NCBI RefSeq assembly: GCF_905171765.1
Contig: NC_053392.1
Location: 372,967,963 to 373,031,962, forward strand
DNA: 64,000 nt
DNA from: Bufo bufo
Lineage: Eukaryota; Chordata; Amphibia; Anura; Bufonidae
Direction: 5' to 3'
Below the pieces are notes generated by a model. It saw only the letters and a list, made by a program, of their open reading frames with translations, was not told where the DNA came from and ran no database searches. Position 1 is the first letter of the stretch; each line of letters begins with the position of its first letter. Shown here piece by piece: positions 11,599 through 23,513 of this stretch. The translations under genes and the position numbers were made by a program.

Positions 11599-14096
11599 CA
11601 CTGTCACATTTAGGCCATAAATACGGCTTTGGCATACTCGGGTCAAAAAACCCTTTAATATACTGCACATCTGGGATTAGACAAGCATAAGTGACTGTCA
11701 CATTTAGGACAGAAATACAGCTTTTTGGTTAGGGTCAAAAAACCCTCTAATATACTGCACATCTGGGATTACACATGCATAAGTCACTGTCACATTTAAG
11801 ACAGAAATACGGCTTTGGTATACTGGGGTGAAAAAAGCCTCTCATATACTGCACATCTGGGATTACATGTGCATAAGTGACTGTCACATTTAGAACAGAA
11901 ATACAGCTTTTTGGTAAGGGTGAAAAAACCCTCTAGTATACTGCACATCTGGGATTACACGTGCATAAGTCACTGTCACATTTAGGACAGAAATACAGCT
12001 TTTTGGTTAGGTTCAAAAAACCCTCTAATATATTGCACATCTGGTATTACACGTGCATAAATGACTGTCACATTTAGCACAGAAATACAGCATTTTGGTT
12101 AGGGTAAAAAAAAGCCTCTAATATACTGCACATCTGGGATTATACGTGCATAAGTCACTGTCACATTTAGAACAGAAATACAGCTTTTTGGTTAGGGTGA
12201 AAAAACCCTCTAATATACTGCACATCTGGGATTAAATGTGCATAAGTCACTGTCACATTTAGGACAGAAATACAGCTTTTTGGTTAGGGTGAAAAAACCC
12301 TCTAATATACTGCACATCTGGGATTACACGTGCATAAGTCACTATCACATTTAGGACAGAAATACAGCTTTTTGGTTGGGGGGAAAAAACCCTTTAATTT
12401 ACTGCACATCCTGGATTAGACAAGCATAAATGACTGCCACATTTAGACCAGCAATACAGCTTTTTGGTTAGGGTGAAGAAACCCTCTAATATACTGCACA
12501 TCTGGGATTACACGTGCATAAGTCACTGTCACATTTAGGACAGAAATACAGCTTTTTGGTTAGGATGAAATAAACCTTCAATATACTGCACATCTGGGAT
12601 TACACATGCATAAATCACTGTCACATTTAGGCCATAAATACGGCTTTGGCATAAAAACCCTCTAATATACTGCACATTTTGGGATTAGACAAGCATAAGT
12701 GACTGTCACATTTAGGACAGAAATACAGCTTTTTGGTTATGGTGAAAAACCCCTCTAATATACTGCACATCTGGGATTACACATGCATAAATCACTGTCA
12801 CATTTAGGACAGAAATACGGCTTTGGTATACTGGGGTGAAAAAAGCCTTTCATATACTTCACATCTGGGATTACATGTGCGTAAGTGACTGTCACATTTA
12901 GAACAGAAATACAGTTTTTGGTAAGGGTGAAAAAACCCTCTAGTATACTGCACATCTGGGATTACACGTGCATAAGTCACTGTCACATTTAGGACAGAAA
13001 TACAGCTTTTTGGTAAGGGTGAAAAAACCCTCTAATATACTGCACATCTGGGATTGGACAAGCATTAGTGACTGTCACATTTAGGACAGAAATACAACTT
13101 TTTGGTTAGGTTGAAAAAACCCTCTAATATATTGCACATCTGGGATTACACATCCATAAATCACTGTCACATTTAGGACGGAAATACGGCTTTGGCATAC
13201 TGGGGTGAAAAAAACCCTCTAATATATTGCACACCTGGGATTACACGTGCATAAATCAATGTCACATATAGGACAGAAATACGGCTATTTGGTTACTGGG
13301 GTAAAAAAAGCCTATCATATACTGCACATCTGGGATTACACGTGCATAAATCACTGTCACATTTAGAACAGAAATACAGCTTTTTGGTTTAGGGTGAAAA
13401 AACCCTCTAATATACTGCACATCTGGGATTAGACAAGCATAAGTGACTGTCACATTTAGCTCAGAAATACAGCTTTTTGGTTAGGGTGAAAAAAGCCTCT
13501 AATATACTGCACATCTGGGATTACACGTGCATAAGTCACTGTCACATTTAGGACAGAAATACAGCTTTTTGGTTAGGGTTAAAAAACACTCTAATATACT
13601 GCACATCTGGGATTACACGTGCATAAATCACTGTCACATTTAGGACAGAAATACAGCTTTTTGGTTAGGGTGAAAAAACCCTCTAATATACTGCACATCT
13701 GGGATTACACATGTATAAGTCACTGTCACATTTAAGACAGAAATACAGCTTTTTGGTTAGGGTGAAAAACCCTCTAATATACTGCACATCTGGGATTACA
13801 CATGCATAAGTCACTGTCACATTTAGGACAGAAATACAACTTTTTGGTTAGGGTAAAGATACCCTCTAATATACTGCACATCTGGGATTACACGTGCATA
13901 AGTGACTGTCACATTTAGGTCATAAATACGGCTTTGGCATACTGGGGTGAAAAAAGCCTCTCATACACTGCACATCTGGGATTACATGTGCATAAGTGAC
14001 TGTCACATTTAGGACAGAAATACAGCTTTTTGGTTAGGGTGAAAAAACCATCTAAAATGATCCACATCTGGGATTAAACATGCATAAGTCACTGAC
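11599..14096. repeat. 92-bp satellite array, part 2
   Basis: Continuation of the 92-bp array after the Penelope-like insertion, about 27 units. It resumes in the phase expected from the left flank. Units near 12640-12660 and 14050-14090 are partly deleted or diverged. No gene. Confidence 0.93.
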
Positions 14097-14661
14097 AATT
14101 ATATGAGGTACAGGGCACTCAAGAGACCGTGACCATGTGGTTAACAAATATATTTTTATTTAGATTAAGTCAAATAAAATAAATGCAATAAAATACACAA
14201 TAGATAAATGCTTCTATAATAATATCATTATATTCATGCTATTCAAAAGTCCGCTAACATATAGATTGTCATCAAAGCGGACCTTAGTAGTATGACTAGC
14301 AAAAAAATGGTATCAAAATATCTAAAAGTTCATCCAATATTATGTGCAGTCTTTAAAAATAGATACCCGAGTATAGTTGATATGGACCAAGAAATCAAAT
14401 GTCAAGTATTTAGAAGCAGCAGCGTCCCGCCGAAAACAGGTGAATTACTTGCAAGTAAAATAAATTGTAATCGACCAAACCTTGACTTTTGACCACTCTC
14501 TCGAAATTGCGCAATAGTATAATGACGGGAAATTTCGTCGGTAAAGGTCCACTTCTGCTTCTGTATGTTGGTCAGTCTCCGGAACTTCGGTCTTTCAGTA
14601 CAAAATTCGGGGGGTGTCGCACCAGACGCGTTTCGGGGTCTAGCTATTTGCCCCTTCCTCC
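14097..14661 (-). mobile_element. Penelope-like terminal-repeat fragment (second family)
   Basis: About 565 bp foreign to the satellite, flanked by ACA on both sides. On the minus strand its right end reads GAGGAAGGGGC, a loop, GACCCC, then GAAACGCGTC. This is the same arrangement (hairpin followed by GAAAC and a palindromic ACGCGT) as the motif in the terminal repeats of the larger Penelope-like element. The rest is A/T-rich with no coding capacity that I recognise. It is probably a truncated pLTR or a non-autonomous derivative. Class assignment rests mainly on that motif. Confidence 0.5.
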
Positions 14662-17365
14662 ACATTAAGGACAGAAATACAGCTTTTTGGTTAGGGTGAA
14701 AAAACACTCTAATATACTGCACATCTGGGATTACATGTGCTTAAGTCACTGTCACATTTAGGACAGAAATACGGCTTTGGCATACTGGGGTGAAAAAAGC
14801 CTCTCATATACTGCACATCTGGGATTACACGTGCATAAGTGACTGTCACATTTAGGACAGAAATACAGCTTTTTGGTTAAGGTTAAAAAAAACTTTAATA
14901 TACTGCACATTTGGGATTACACGTGCATAAGTCACTATCACAATTAGGACAGAAATACAGCTTTTTGGTTAGGGTGAAAAAACCCTCTAATATACTGCAC
15001 ATCTGGGATTACACGTGCATAAGTCACTGTCACATTTAGGCCATAAATATGGCTTTGGCATACTCGGGTGAAAAAACCCTCTAATATACTGCACATCTGG
15101 GATTAGACAAGCACAAGTGACTGTCACATTTAGGACAGAAATACAGCATTTTGGTTAGGGTGAAAAAACCCTCTAATATACTGCACATCTGGGATTAGAC
15201 AAGCATAAGTGACTGTCACATTTAGGACAGAAATACAGCTTTTTGGTTAGGGTGAAAAAACCCTCTAATATACTGCACATCTGGGAGTACACATGCATAA
15301 ATCACTGTCACATTTAGGACAGAAATACAGCATTTTGGTTAGGGTGAAAAAACCCTTTTAATATACTGCACATCTGGGATTACACGTGCATAAGTCACTG
15401 TCACATTTAGGACAGAAAAACAGCTTTTTCGTTAGGGTTAAAAAAAACTCTAATATACTGCACATCTGGGATTACACGTGCATAATTCACTGTCACATTT
15501 AGGCCATAAATACAGCTTTGGCATACTCGGGTGAAAAAACCCTCCAATATACTGCACATCTGGTATTAGACAAGCATAAGTGACTATGACATTTAGGACA
15601 GAAATACAGCTTTTTGGTTAGGGTGAAAAAACCCTCTGATATACTGCACATCTGGGATTACACGTGCATAAGTCACTGTCACATTTAGGACAAAAATACA
15701 GCTTTTTGGTTAGGGTGAAAAAACCCTCTAATATACTGCACATCTCGGATTACACGTGCATAAGTCACTGTCACATTTAAGACAGAAATACAGCTTTTTG
15801 GTTAGGGTGAAAAAAACCTCTAATATACCGCACATCTGGGATGACACGTGCATAAGACACGGTCATATTTTGGCCATAAATACGGCTTTGGCATACTGGG
15901 GTGAAAAAGCCTCTCATATACTGCACATCTGGGATTACACGTGCATAAGTCACTGTCACATTTAGGACAGAAATACAGCTTTTTGGTTAGGGTGAAAAAA
16001 CCCTCTAATATACTGCAAATCTGGGATTAGACAAGCATAAGTGACTGTCACATATAGGACAGAAATATAGCTTTTAGGTTATGTTTGAAAAAACCCTCTA
16101 ATATACTGCCTATCTGGGATTACACGTGCATAAATCACTGTCACATTTAGGACAGAAATACAGCTTTTTGGTTAGGGTGAAAAAACCCTCTAATATACTG
16201 CACATCTGGGATTACACGTGCATAAGTGACTGTCACGCTTAGGACAGAAATACAGCTTTTTGGTTAGGGTGAAAAAACCCTTTTAATATACTGCACATCT
16301 GGGATTACATGTGCATAAGTCACTGTCACATTTAGGACAGAAAAACAGCTTTTTCGTTAGGGTTAAAAAAAACTCTAATATACTGCACATCTGGGATTAC
16401 ACGTGCATAATTCACTGTCACATTTAGGCCATAAATACAGCTTTGGCATACTCGGGTGAAAAAACCCTCCAATATACTGCACATCTGGGATTAGACAAGC
16501 ATAAGTGACTATGACATTTAGGACAGAAATACAGCTTTTTGGTTAGGGTGAAAAAACCCTCTAATATACTGCACATCTGGGATTACACGTGCATAAGTCA
16601 CTGTCACATTTAGGACAGAAATACAGCTTTTTGGTTAGGGTGAAAAAACCCTCTAATATACTGCACATCTCGGATTACACGTGCATAAGTCACTGTCACA
16701 TTTAAGACAGAAATACAGCTTTTTGGTTAGGGTGAAAAAAACCTCTAATATACCGCACATCTGGGATGACACGTGCATAAGACACGGTCATATTTTGGCC
16801 ATAAATACGGCTTTGGCATACTGGGGTGAAAAAGCCTCTCATATACTGCACATCTGGGATTACACGTGCATAAGTCACTGTCACATTTAGGACAGAAATA
16901 CAGCTTTTTGGTTAGGGTGAAAAAACCCTCTAATATACTGCAAATCTGGGATTAGACAAGCATAAGTGACTGTCACATATAGGACAGAAATATAGCTTTT
17001 AGGTTATGTTTGAAAAAACCCTCTAATATACTGCCTATCTGGGATTACACGTGCATAAATCACTGTCACATTTAGGACAGAAATACAGCTTTTTGGTTAG
17101 GGTGAAAAAACCCTCTAATATACTGCACATCTGGGATTACACGTGCATAAGTGACTGTCACACTTAGGACAGAAATACAGCTTTTTGGTTAGGGTGAAAA
17201 AAGCCTCTAATATACTGTACATCCGGGATTAGACAAGCATCAGTGACTGTCACATTTAGGCCAGAAATACAGCTTTTTGGTTACTGGGGTGAAAAAACCC
17301 TGAGATATACTGCACATCTGGGATAAGACGTGCATAATTGAGTGTCACATTTAGGCCACAAATAC
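14662..17365. repeat. 92-bp satellite array, part 3
   Basis: About 29 further units. The block at about 15756-15965 recurs at 16681-16890 with identical sequence, a 925-bp (10-unit) higher-order duplication. It ends in degenerate units near 17280-17365 and passes directly into the leader of the hAT-1 transposase. Confidence 0.94.
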
Positions 17366-17486
17366 TGCTGTCATATAGAGTTAAAAAAAAAAATTGAGTG
17401 CAATACCCTACATCAGGGTTTATATTTGCTGTTAATTGTTTTTAACATACTTTACCACTTTTTACTTTGCTTTGTGAACGCTAACT

Positions 17487-20400
17487 ATGAGGCAAACATC
17501 TAATAAGGGACGCAGTCATGTTCGTGGTGTTGATGGAGCCTCTAGTGCAGGGAGACGATGTGGCCGTTCTGCCACAGTTAAACGTCCTACTGAACCTACT
17601 ACATCAGGTCCAGTAGCCGCTAGAATCGACAGCGATATTTGGTCAGGCTTAATGCCATTCTAAGGATGGTAAGGCCTGAGCAAGTACAGGCGCTAGTCAA
17701 TTGGGTGGCCGACAGTGGATCCAGCACGTTCACATTATTTCCCACCCAGTCTTCTGCAGAAAGCGCACAGGTGGCGCCTGAAACCCATGTTTATCAGTCT
17801 GTCACATCACCCCTGTGCATATCGAGGAACCTGTCTGAGCCTCAAGTCATGCATCAGTCTCTTATGCTGTTTGAAAACTCTGCTGGCAGGGTTTCCCAAG
17901 GGCATCCACCTAGCCCTTCCCCAGGGGTGGAAGACATAGAATGCACTGACGCACAACCACTTATGTTTCCTGATGAGGACATGGGAATACCACCTCAGCA
18001 CGTCTCTGATTATGACGACGAAACACAGATGCCAACTGCTGCTTCTTTCTGCAGTGTGCAGACCGAAAAGGAGGTCAGGGAGGAAGACTGGGTGGAAGAC
18101 GATGCAGGGGATGATGAGGTCCTAGACCCCACATGGAATGAAGGTCGTGCCACTGACTTTCACAGTTCGGAGGAAGAGGCAGTGGTGAGACCGAGCCAAC
18201 AGCGTAGCAAAAGCGGGAGCATGGTGCAAAAGCAGAGCAGCCGCCGCCAAAACAGTTTGCCTGCTACTGGCCACCGTCAACAGGGACCGAGCACACCAAA
18301 GGCAGCTTCAAGGAGTTCCCTGGCATGGCACTTCTTCAATGTGCTGACGACAAGACACGAGTGGTTTGCACGCTGTGCCATTAGAGCCTGAAGCGAGGCA
18401 TTAACGTTCTGAACATTAGCACAACCTGCATGACCAGGCATCTACATGCGAGACACGGCTGCAGTGGAGTAAGCACCTTCAAAACCAAGAAAGGGCTCAG
18501 GCCCCTCCTGCTCCCTCTTCTGCTGCTGCCTCGGCCTCTTCCTCCGCCTCTGGAGGAATATTGGCACCTGCCGCCCAGCAAACAGAGGATGTGCCACCAA
18601 CAACACCACCTCCATCACAAAGCATCTCCACCATGTCACACGGAAGCTTTCAGCTCTCCATCTCACAAACCTTTGAGAGAAAGTGTAAATTCCCACCTAG
18701 CCACCCTCGATCCCTGCCCCTGAATGCCAGCATTTCTAAACTACTGGCCTTTGAAATGCTGTCATTCAGGCTGGTGGAGACGGACAGCTTCAAACAGCTC
18801 ATGTCGCTTGCTGTCCCACAGTACGTCGTTCCCAGCCGCCACTACTTCTCCAGGAGAGCCGTGCCCTCCCTGCACAGCCAAGTATCGGATAAAATCAAGT
18901 GTGCACTGCGCAACGCCATCAGTGGCAAGGTCCACCTAACCACAGATACGTGGACCAGTAAGCACGGCCAGGGACGCTATATCTCCCTAACTGCACACTG
19001 GGTAAATGTAGTGGCGGCTGGGCCCCAGGCAGAGAGCTGTTAGGCGCACGTCCTTCCGCCGCCAAGGATCGCAGGGCATCATTCTTTGTCTCCTGTTTCC
19101 CCCTCTTCCTACTCAGCTTCCTCCTCCTCTTCTACCACCTCCTCATCCGGTCAGCGACAGACCTTCACCACCAACTTCAGCACAGCAAGGGGTAAATGTC
19201 AGCAGGCCGTTCTGAAACTGATGTGTTTGGGGGACAGGCCCCACACCGCGCAGGAGTTGTGGCGGGGTATAGAACAACAGACCGACGAGTGGTTGCTGCC
19301 AGTGAGCCTCAAGCCCGGCCTGGTGGTGTGCGATAATGGGCAAAATCTCGTTGCAGCTCTGGTGGTGTTTGACGCACATCCCTTGCCTGGCGCATGTGCT
19401 GAATTTGGTGGTGCAGAAATTCATTCACAACTACCCCGACATGTCAGAGCTGCTGCATAAAGTGTGGGCCGTCTGTGCGCGCTTCCGGCGTTCTCATCCT
19501 GCTGTCACTCGGCTGTCTGCTCTACAGCGTAACTTCAGCCTTCCCGCTCACCGCCTCATAAGCGACGTGCCCACCAGGTGGAATTCCACCTTGCACATGC
19601 TGGAGAGACTGTGCGAGCAGCAGGCCATAGTGGAGTTTCAGCTGCTGCACGCACGGGTGAGTCGCACTGCGGAACAGCACCACTTCACCACCAATGACTG
19701 GGCCTCCATGCGAGACCTGTGTGCCCTGTTGCTCTGTTTCGAGTACTCCACCAACATGGCCAGTGGCGATGACTCCGTTATCAGCGTTACAATACCACTT
19801 CTATGTCTCCTTGAGAAAACACTTAGGGCGATGATGGAAGAGGATGTGGCCCAGGACGAGGAGGAGAAAGAGGGGTCATCTCTAACACTTTCAGGCCAGT
19901 CTTTTAAAAGTGGCTCAGAAAGAGGATTTTTGCAACAGCAGAGGCCAGGTACAAATTTGGCCAGCCAGGGCCCACTACTGGAGGATGAGGAGGAGGAGGA
20001 TGATGAGGAGGAGGAGGATGGGGATGAAGCATGTTCACAGCGGGGTGGCATCCAACGCAGCTCGGGCCCATCACTGGTGCGTGGCTGGGGGGATACGGAG
20101 GACACAGACGATAAGCCTCCCACAGAGGACAGCTTGTCCTTACCTCTCGGCAGCCTGGCACACATAAGCGACTACATGCTGCAGTGCCTGCACAATGACT
20201 GCAGAGTTGCCCACATTTTAACATGTGCTGACTGCTGGGTGGCCACCCTGCTGGATCCCCGTTACAAAGACAATGTGCCGTCCTTAATTCCCTCACTGGA
20301 GCGTGATCGGAAGATGCGCGACTACATGCGCACGCTGGTAGACGCGCTCCTGAGAGCATTCCCGACTGACGCCGGGGGACAAGTGGAAGCACAAGGCGAA

Positions 20401-20856
20401 GGCAGGGGAGGAGGAAGAGGTCGCCAATGCAGCTGTGTCAGTGCCAGCACCTCAGAAGGCAGGGTTAGCATGGCCGACATGTGGAAAAGCTTTGTCACCT
20501 TGCCGCAACAACCGGCCCCAACTGCTGATATGGAGCGTGTTAGCAGGAGGCAGCATTTGAACAACATGGTGGAACAGTACCTGTGCACACGACTACACGT
20601 ACTGACTGATGGTTCTGCCCCATTCAACTTCTGGGTCTCCAAATTGTCCACATGGCCAGAGCTTTCCCTGTATGCCTTGGAGGTGCTGGCCTGCCCTGCA
20701 GCCAGTGTACTCTCTGAACGTGTATTTAGCACGGCAGGAGGTGTCATTACAGACAGACGCAGCCGCCTGTCCACAGCCAACGTGGACAAGCCCACGTTCA
20801 TGAAAATGAATCAGGCTTGGATCCCACAAGACTTGTCTGTAACTTGTGCAGAATAG
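17487..20856 (+). pseudogene. hAT-1 transposase, zinc-finger BED type, frameshifted
   Basis: DDE-type cut-and-paste transposase relic. The ATG at 17487 (MRQTSNKGR) aligns with the start of the hAT-2 protein. The frame shifts before 17639 and is open to 18391, where a small deletion breaks the BED zinc finger (SRSSLAWHFF onward). A further frame (18561-19043) holds LTTDTWTSKHGQGR, the first catalytic Asp region, and ends in a TAG. Then come LVVCDNGQNL (second Asp region), CLAHVLNLVV, the RW-motif segment PTRWNSTLHML, and an acidic Glu/Asp tract at 19978-20030. The C-terminal hAT dimerisation region follows (20640-20810, SVLSERVFSTAGG and STANVDK). The long C-terminal frame is 19336-20856. At least three frame changes and two stops make it non-functional. 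Two related copies lie at 31133-34570 and 39050-41782 on the other strand. Confidence 0.9.
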
Positions 20857-21318
20857 ACATTTATACCATCATCAAACATAGATTCTTGTACTCAAGTCAA
20901 GTGCAATGATTCTTTTTTTAAATTTTTTTATTTGCCCCAATATTTTGGGGGCTACCTACCCCAATAAAAATAAATAAAAAAAAAATTGTTGGCTACCTCC
21001 TCCTCCTCCATTGCTGCCTCCACCTACAACACCACATTTACCGCCTCCTCAACCTCCGACTCCATATCCACCTCCTTCTCTGAGTTGCAGGTTAATAATT
21101 TGTAATTTTTAGTTATTTTATTTCATTCCCCTATCCACATTTGTTTGCAGAGCAGTTGCCATGATCTTAAGCACATTTTACTGCCTTTTTCCATCCCTCT
21201 AGCCTTTTCAAGGACTATTTTAGAGCCATTTTAATTTAAAAAAAGTGTTTAATCTTTAGTGCCCTAAATGGAAAAAATTCATATTTTCAATTGTCGGCTG
21301 ACATTTTACCATTTTTGG
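20857..21318 (+). other. hAT-1 3' untranslated region
   Basis: Non-coding. It contains TTTGGGGGCTACCTACCCC, a CCTCC-rich stretch, and CCCTATCCACATTTGTTTGC. The same order of motifs is found at 29210-29600 and, reversed, downstream of hAT-2 and hAT-3. No terminal inverted repeat is present before the minisatellite begins. Confidence 0.75.
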
Positions 21319-21535
21319 CGTATACAAACCCCTGCTGTGCCTGGGTGACAGCGGCCTAAATCTCTTAAAATCCTCTGTTGTATTGCTGGGTGACATGAAC
21401 CCCCTAATACCGTGAATGAACCCCTGTTGTGCCTGGGTGACAGGGGCCTAAATCTCTGAAAATCCTCTGTTGTATTGCTGGGTGACATGAACCCCCTTTT
21501 GCCTTGAATGAACCCCTGCTCTGCATTGCTGACAG
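21319..21535. repeat. 92-bp minisatellite (GGGTGACA type), left part
   Basis: About 2.3 units with landmarks AACCCCTGCTGTGCCTGGGT, GCCTAAATCTCT and ATTGCTGGGTGACATGAACC. They are interrupted at 21536 by an LTR insertion, and the array continues at 27821. The unit length equals that of the large satellite, but I see no sequence similarity between them. Confidence 0.88.
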
Positions 21536-22389
21536 TGTAGTGTCCCACTACGTAAGGGTGGGCACTACACAAGGGTCAATTGGGTCACGTTGTTCTCCAC
21601 CTCCTGTGGAACATGATCATGGTATTTTATATTGTATTGTAATGTGTATTTTCATATTGTCTCCTGTGTACCAGGCCAGTTAGGGGTGTAGTTCCTCCTC
21701 CTAGGCAGTGGAAGGAGCTAGGGAACCCCCTAGTATATATAGTCAGGTCCAGACCAGAGAGAGGGTAGTCAGAAGCCAGTGTGGACTTTTACCAGAAGTT
21801 AGCTGGCAAGCAGCTAGATAGCCCAGGTTCCTAGCTTGCACCCAGGAGATGAAGTTGCCTCCTGAAGATATCTAACACCTTGAAAAGTACAGTGCAGAGC
21901 CACTTTTATCCAGCTAAGTAGAAATCTGAAGGGCAGAAGGATATTTACAGCAAGAGGATTTACTCCAGAGGAAGGTTTCCCTACCCAAGGATAAAGCCAG
22001 CTACAGGGCATATGGGCCTTGGAGAAAGCCAGACAGGATCTGAGGAAAATACAGCCTGATCTGTAAGTGTTATTCCCTCTGAGTATCTTGCAAAGACTTT
22101 GCCTGCCACTTATGTGAAGCCTGCCTGTGACCAACCTTGTACATGTGGAACTAACTGAAACCTGTAAATAGTTGAACTGTTCAGTAAAAAGAAGTTCTGG
22201 TTCACTGCAACTTTGTGTACCTCAATTATTCCTACAACAAATCGGTGTGCCACCGTTACCGGCACTGGCGTCACGAACTATAAGGGATCTTGCCACCAGC
22301 ACATTAAACTTACAACACCCAGGGCACCTCACCTACCACCTGGCCTGGTCCCTATACACAGAGAGTGCCCCAGAGGATTCTTGTGCCAG

Positions 22390-22916
22390 TGTCACAACCA
22401 GACAGCTGAGAAGCTCTGACAGGAGCCGTCCAGAACCTCCTCCTTGAGTTTCTTTGTTTTGATTACAGTTCCTCATCTCGTTAGCCTATCTCAGCTGTCA
22501 TGCAGTTGGACTGATTGCTTCCCTTTAAGTTCCTCCCCATGATGCATTAGGTTGCGGCTTATACAACTTCCTGGAGTGTGTGTGCATGCCTTTCCTAGTT
22601 CCCAGTCGTCTGCAAGATAAGTACTGTTTATGTATTTGTGATTTTCTGTTTGCTGGATCCAGGTGACCCTGGCTCCCTCCGTGTCTGTGTAGGGGGCCGG
22701 TGGTCTTGTCCCCTCACTATTGTAGGGTCTTCAGCTGTAAGATAGTCGAGGTACGTGGATATGCGCCCATCCACCTTTGGGGTGTTCGCATAGGCTGAGC
22801 AGTCAGGGAGAGTGGCAGGTCTCATGCAGGGGTCTCCCTTTTGTTCCTTAGTTGTGGATCCAGTGACTCATAGATTATATTGTATTGTCTTGTTTCCCTG
22901 TACACCATCCGTGACA
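22390..22916 (+). repeat. Gypsy-1 5' LTR
   Basis: 527 bp, TGTCACAACC to ACCATCCGTGACA. A TATA-like CTTTAAG (about 22523) lies roughly 30 nt upstream of GCGGCTTATA (22554-22563). That 10-mer is complementary to TATAAGCCGC just after the LTR (22918-22927). Transcription probably starts near 22554. Confidence 0.93.
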
Positions 22917-22917
22917 T

Positions 22918-22927
22918 TATAAGCCGC
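22918..22927 (+). promoter_or_regulatory. Gypsy-1 putative self-primer binding site
   Basis: TATAAGCCGC, one base after the 5' LTR. It lacks the TGG expected of a tRNA-primed site but is exactly complementary to GCGGCTTATA inside the LTR at the presumed RNA start. Gypsy-2 has the compensating pair TATCAGCCGC and GCGGCTGATA. Self-priming by the 5' end of the transcript is established for the Tf1/sushi group. For this element it is an inference. Confidence 0.65.
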
Positions 22928-22943
22928 CAAAACCGTCTCAAGC

Positions 22944-23501
22944 ATGGATCCGGTTTCACTTTTGGCTGAACGCTTCCAGGGTCTTTCATTGGAGGTAGCT
23001 GATCTCCGTAAGACTTTTTCTCAGTTTCAAGTGACCGGTTCAGCTTGCGTTTATGGAGTTTGTTCTGAGCCTAAGATCTCGCTCCCGGATACGTTCTCCG
23101 GGGTTAGTGAGAATTTTGTGCGTTTTAGAGAGGCTTGCAAACTCCATTTTCGCCTTCTTCCCCATTCCTCTGCTGATGAGGAACGGAGGGTGGGGATCAT
23201 TATATCGCTGCTCAGGGGTAACGCTCAGTCCTGGGCCTTTTCGCTGCCGGAGGGGGCATGGCCCCTCCGTTCGGTGGATGAATTATTTTTAGCCCTGGGT
23301 CAGATATATGATGATCCGGATCGTATTTCTCTGGCTGAGTCTAGACTACGTCTGTTATGCCAGGGTAAACAATCCGCAGAGGTATACTGCTCAGAATTTC
23401 GGAGATGGGCAGCTGATACTGGTTGGAATGATGCTGCACTCCGAAGTCAATTTTGCCATGGTCTTTCAGAAGGATTGAAAGATGCATTTGCCTTTCATTA
23501 G
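22944..23501 (+). pseudogene. Gypsy-1 Gag, N-terminal part, ended by a premature stop
   Basis: Structural protein of the retrotransposon particle. It starts at MDPVSLLAERFQGL, only 28 nt after the 5' LTR, and is open for 185 residues. It contains the capsid-like retrotransposon Gag region (FVRFREACKLHF near 52-63, NAQSWAFSLPEG near 92-103, YCSEFRRWAADTGW near 148-161). A TAG at 23499-23501 replaces a sense codon present in Gypsy-2. The same frame continues directly into the zinc-knuckle and pol part at 23514, so Gag and Pol were one polyprotein. Confidence 0.9.
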
Positions 23502-23513
23502 AGACCTACCTCC

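Larger units (their letters stand above)
17366..21318 (+). mobile_element. hAT-1 transposon body (BED-finger hAT)
   Basis: Leader (17366-17486), broken transposase (17487-20856) and 3' UTR (20857-21318) of a hAT element. Its 5' terminus is not in the window. The satellites on its left occupy the position that tandem arrays occupy in hAT-2 and hAT-3, between the 5' end and the ATG, so hAT-1 probably extends past the left edge. On the right, its 3' UTR stops near 21318 against a minisatellite. A complete hAT 3' end is found only at 29739. Whether that end belongs to the same element or to a second, internally deleted hAT cannot be settled from sequence alone. Confidence 0.75.

Noticed and set aside
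2194..17365. Evenly spaced repeats resembling a CRISPR array
   Set aside because: Units are about 92 bp with no distinct short repeat plus unique spacer, and the context is eukaryotic satellite.
2194..17365. TTAGGG in each 92-bp unit as telomeric sequence
   Set aside because: The hexamer occurs once per unit within TTAGGGTGAAAAAACCCTC and is not tandem, so it is not telomere repeat.
19638..20392. Long antisense frames rich in Ser or Pro opposite the hAT transposases
   Set aside because: They are shadows of the acidic Glu/Asp tract and of codon bias on the other strand. The same shadows appear at 31822-32358 and 39214-39525.
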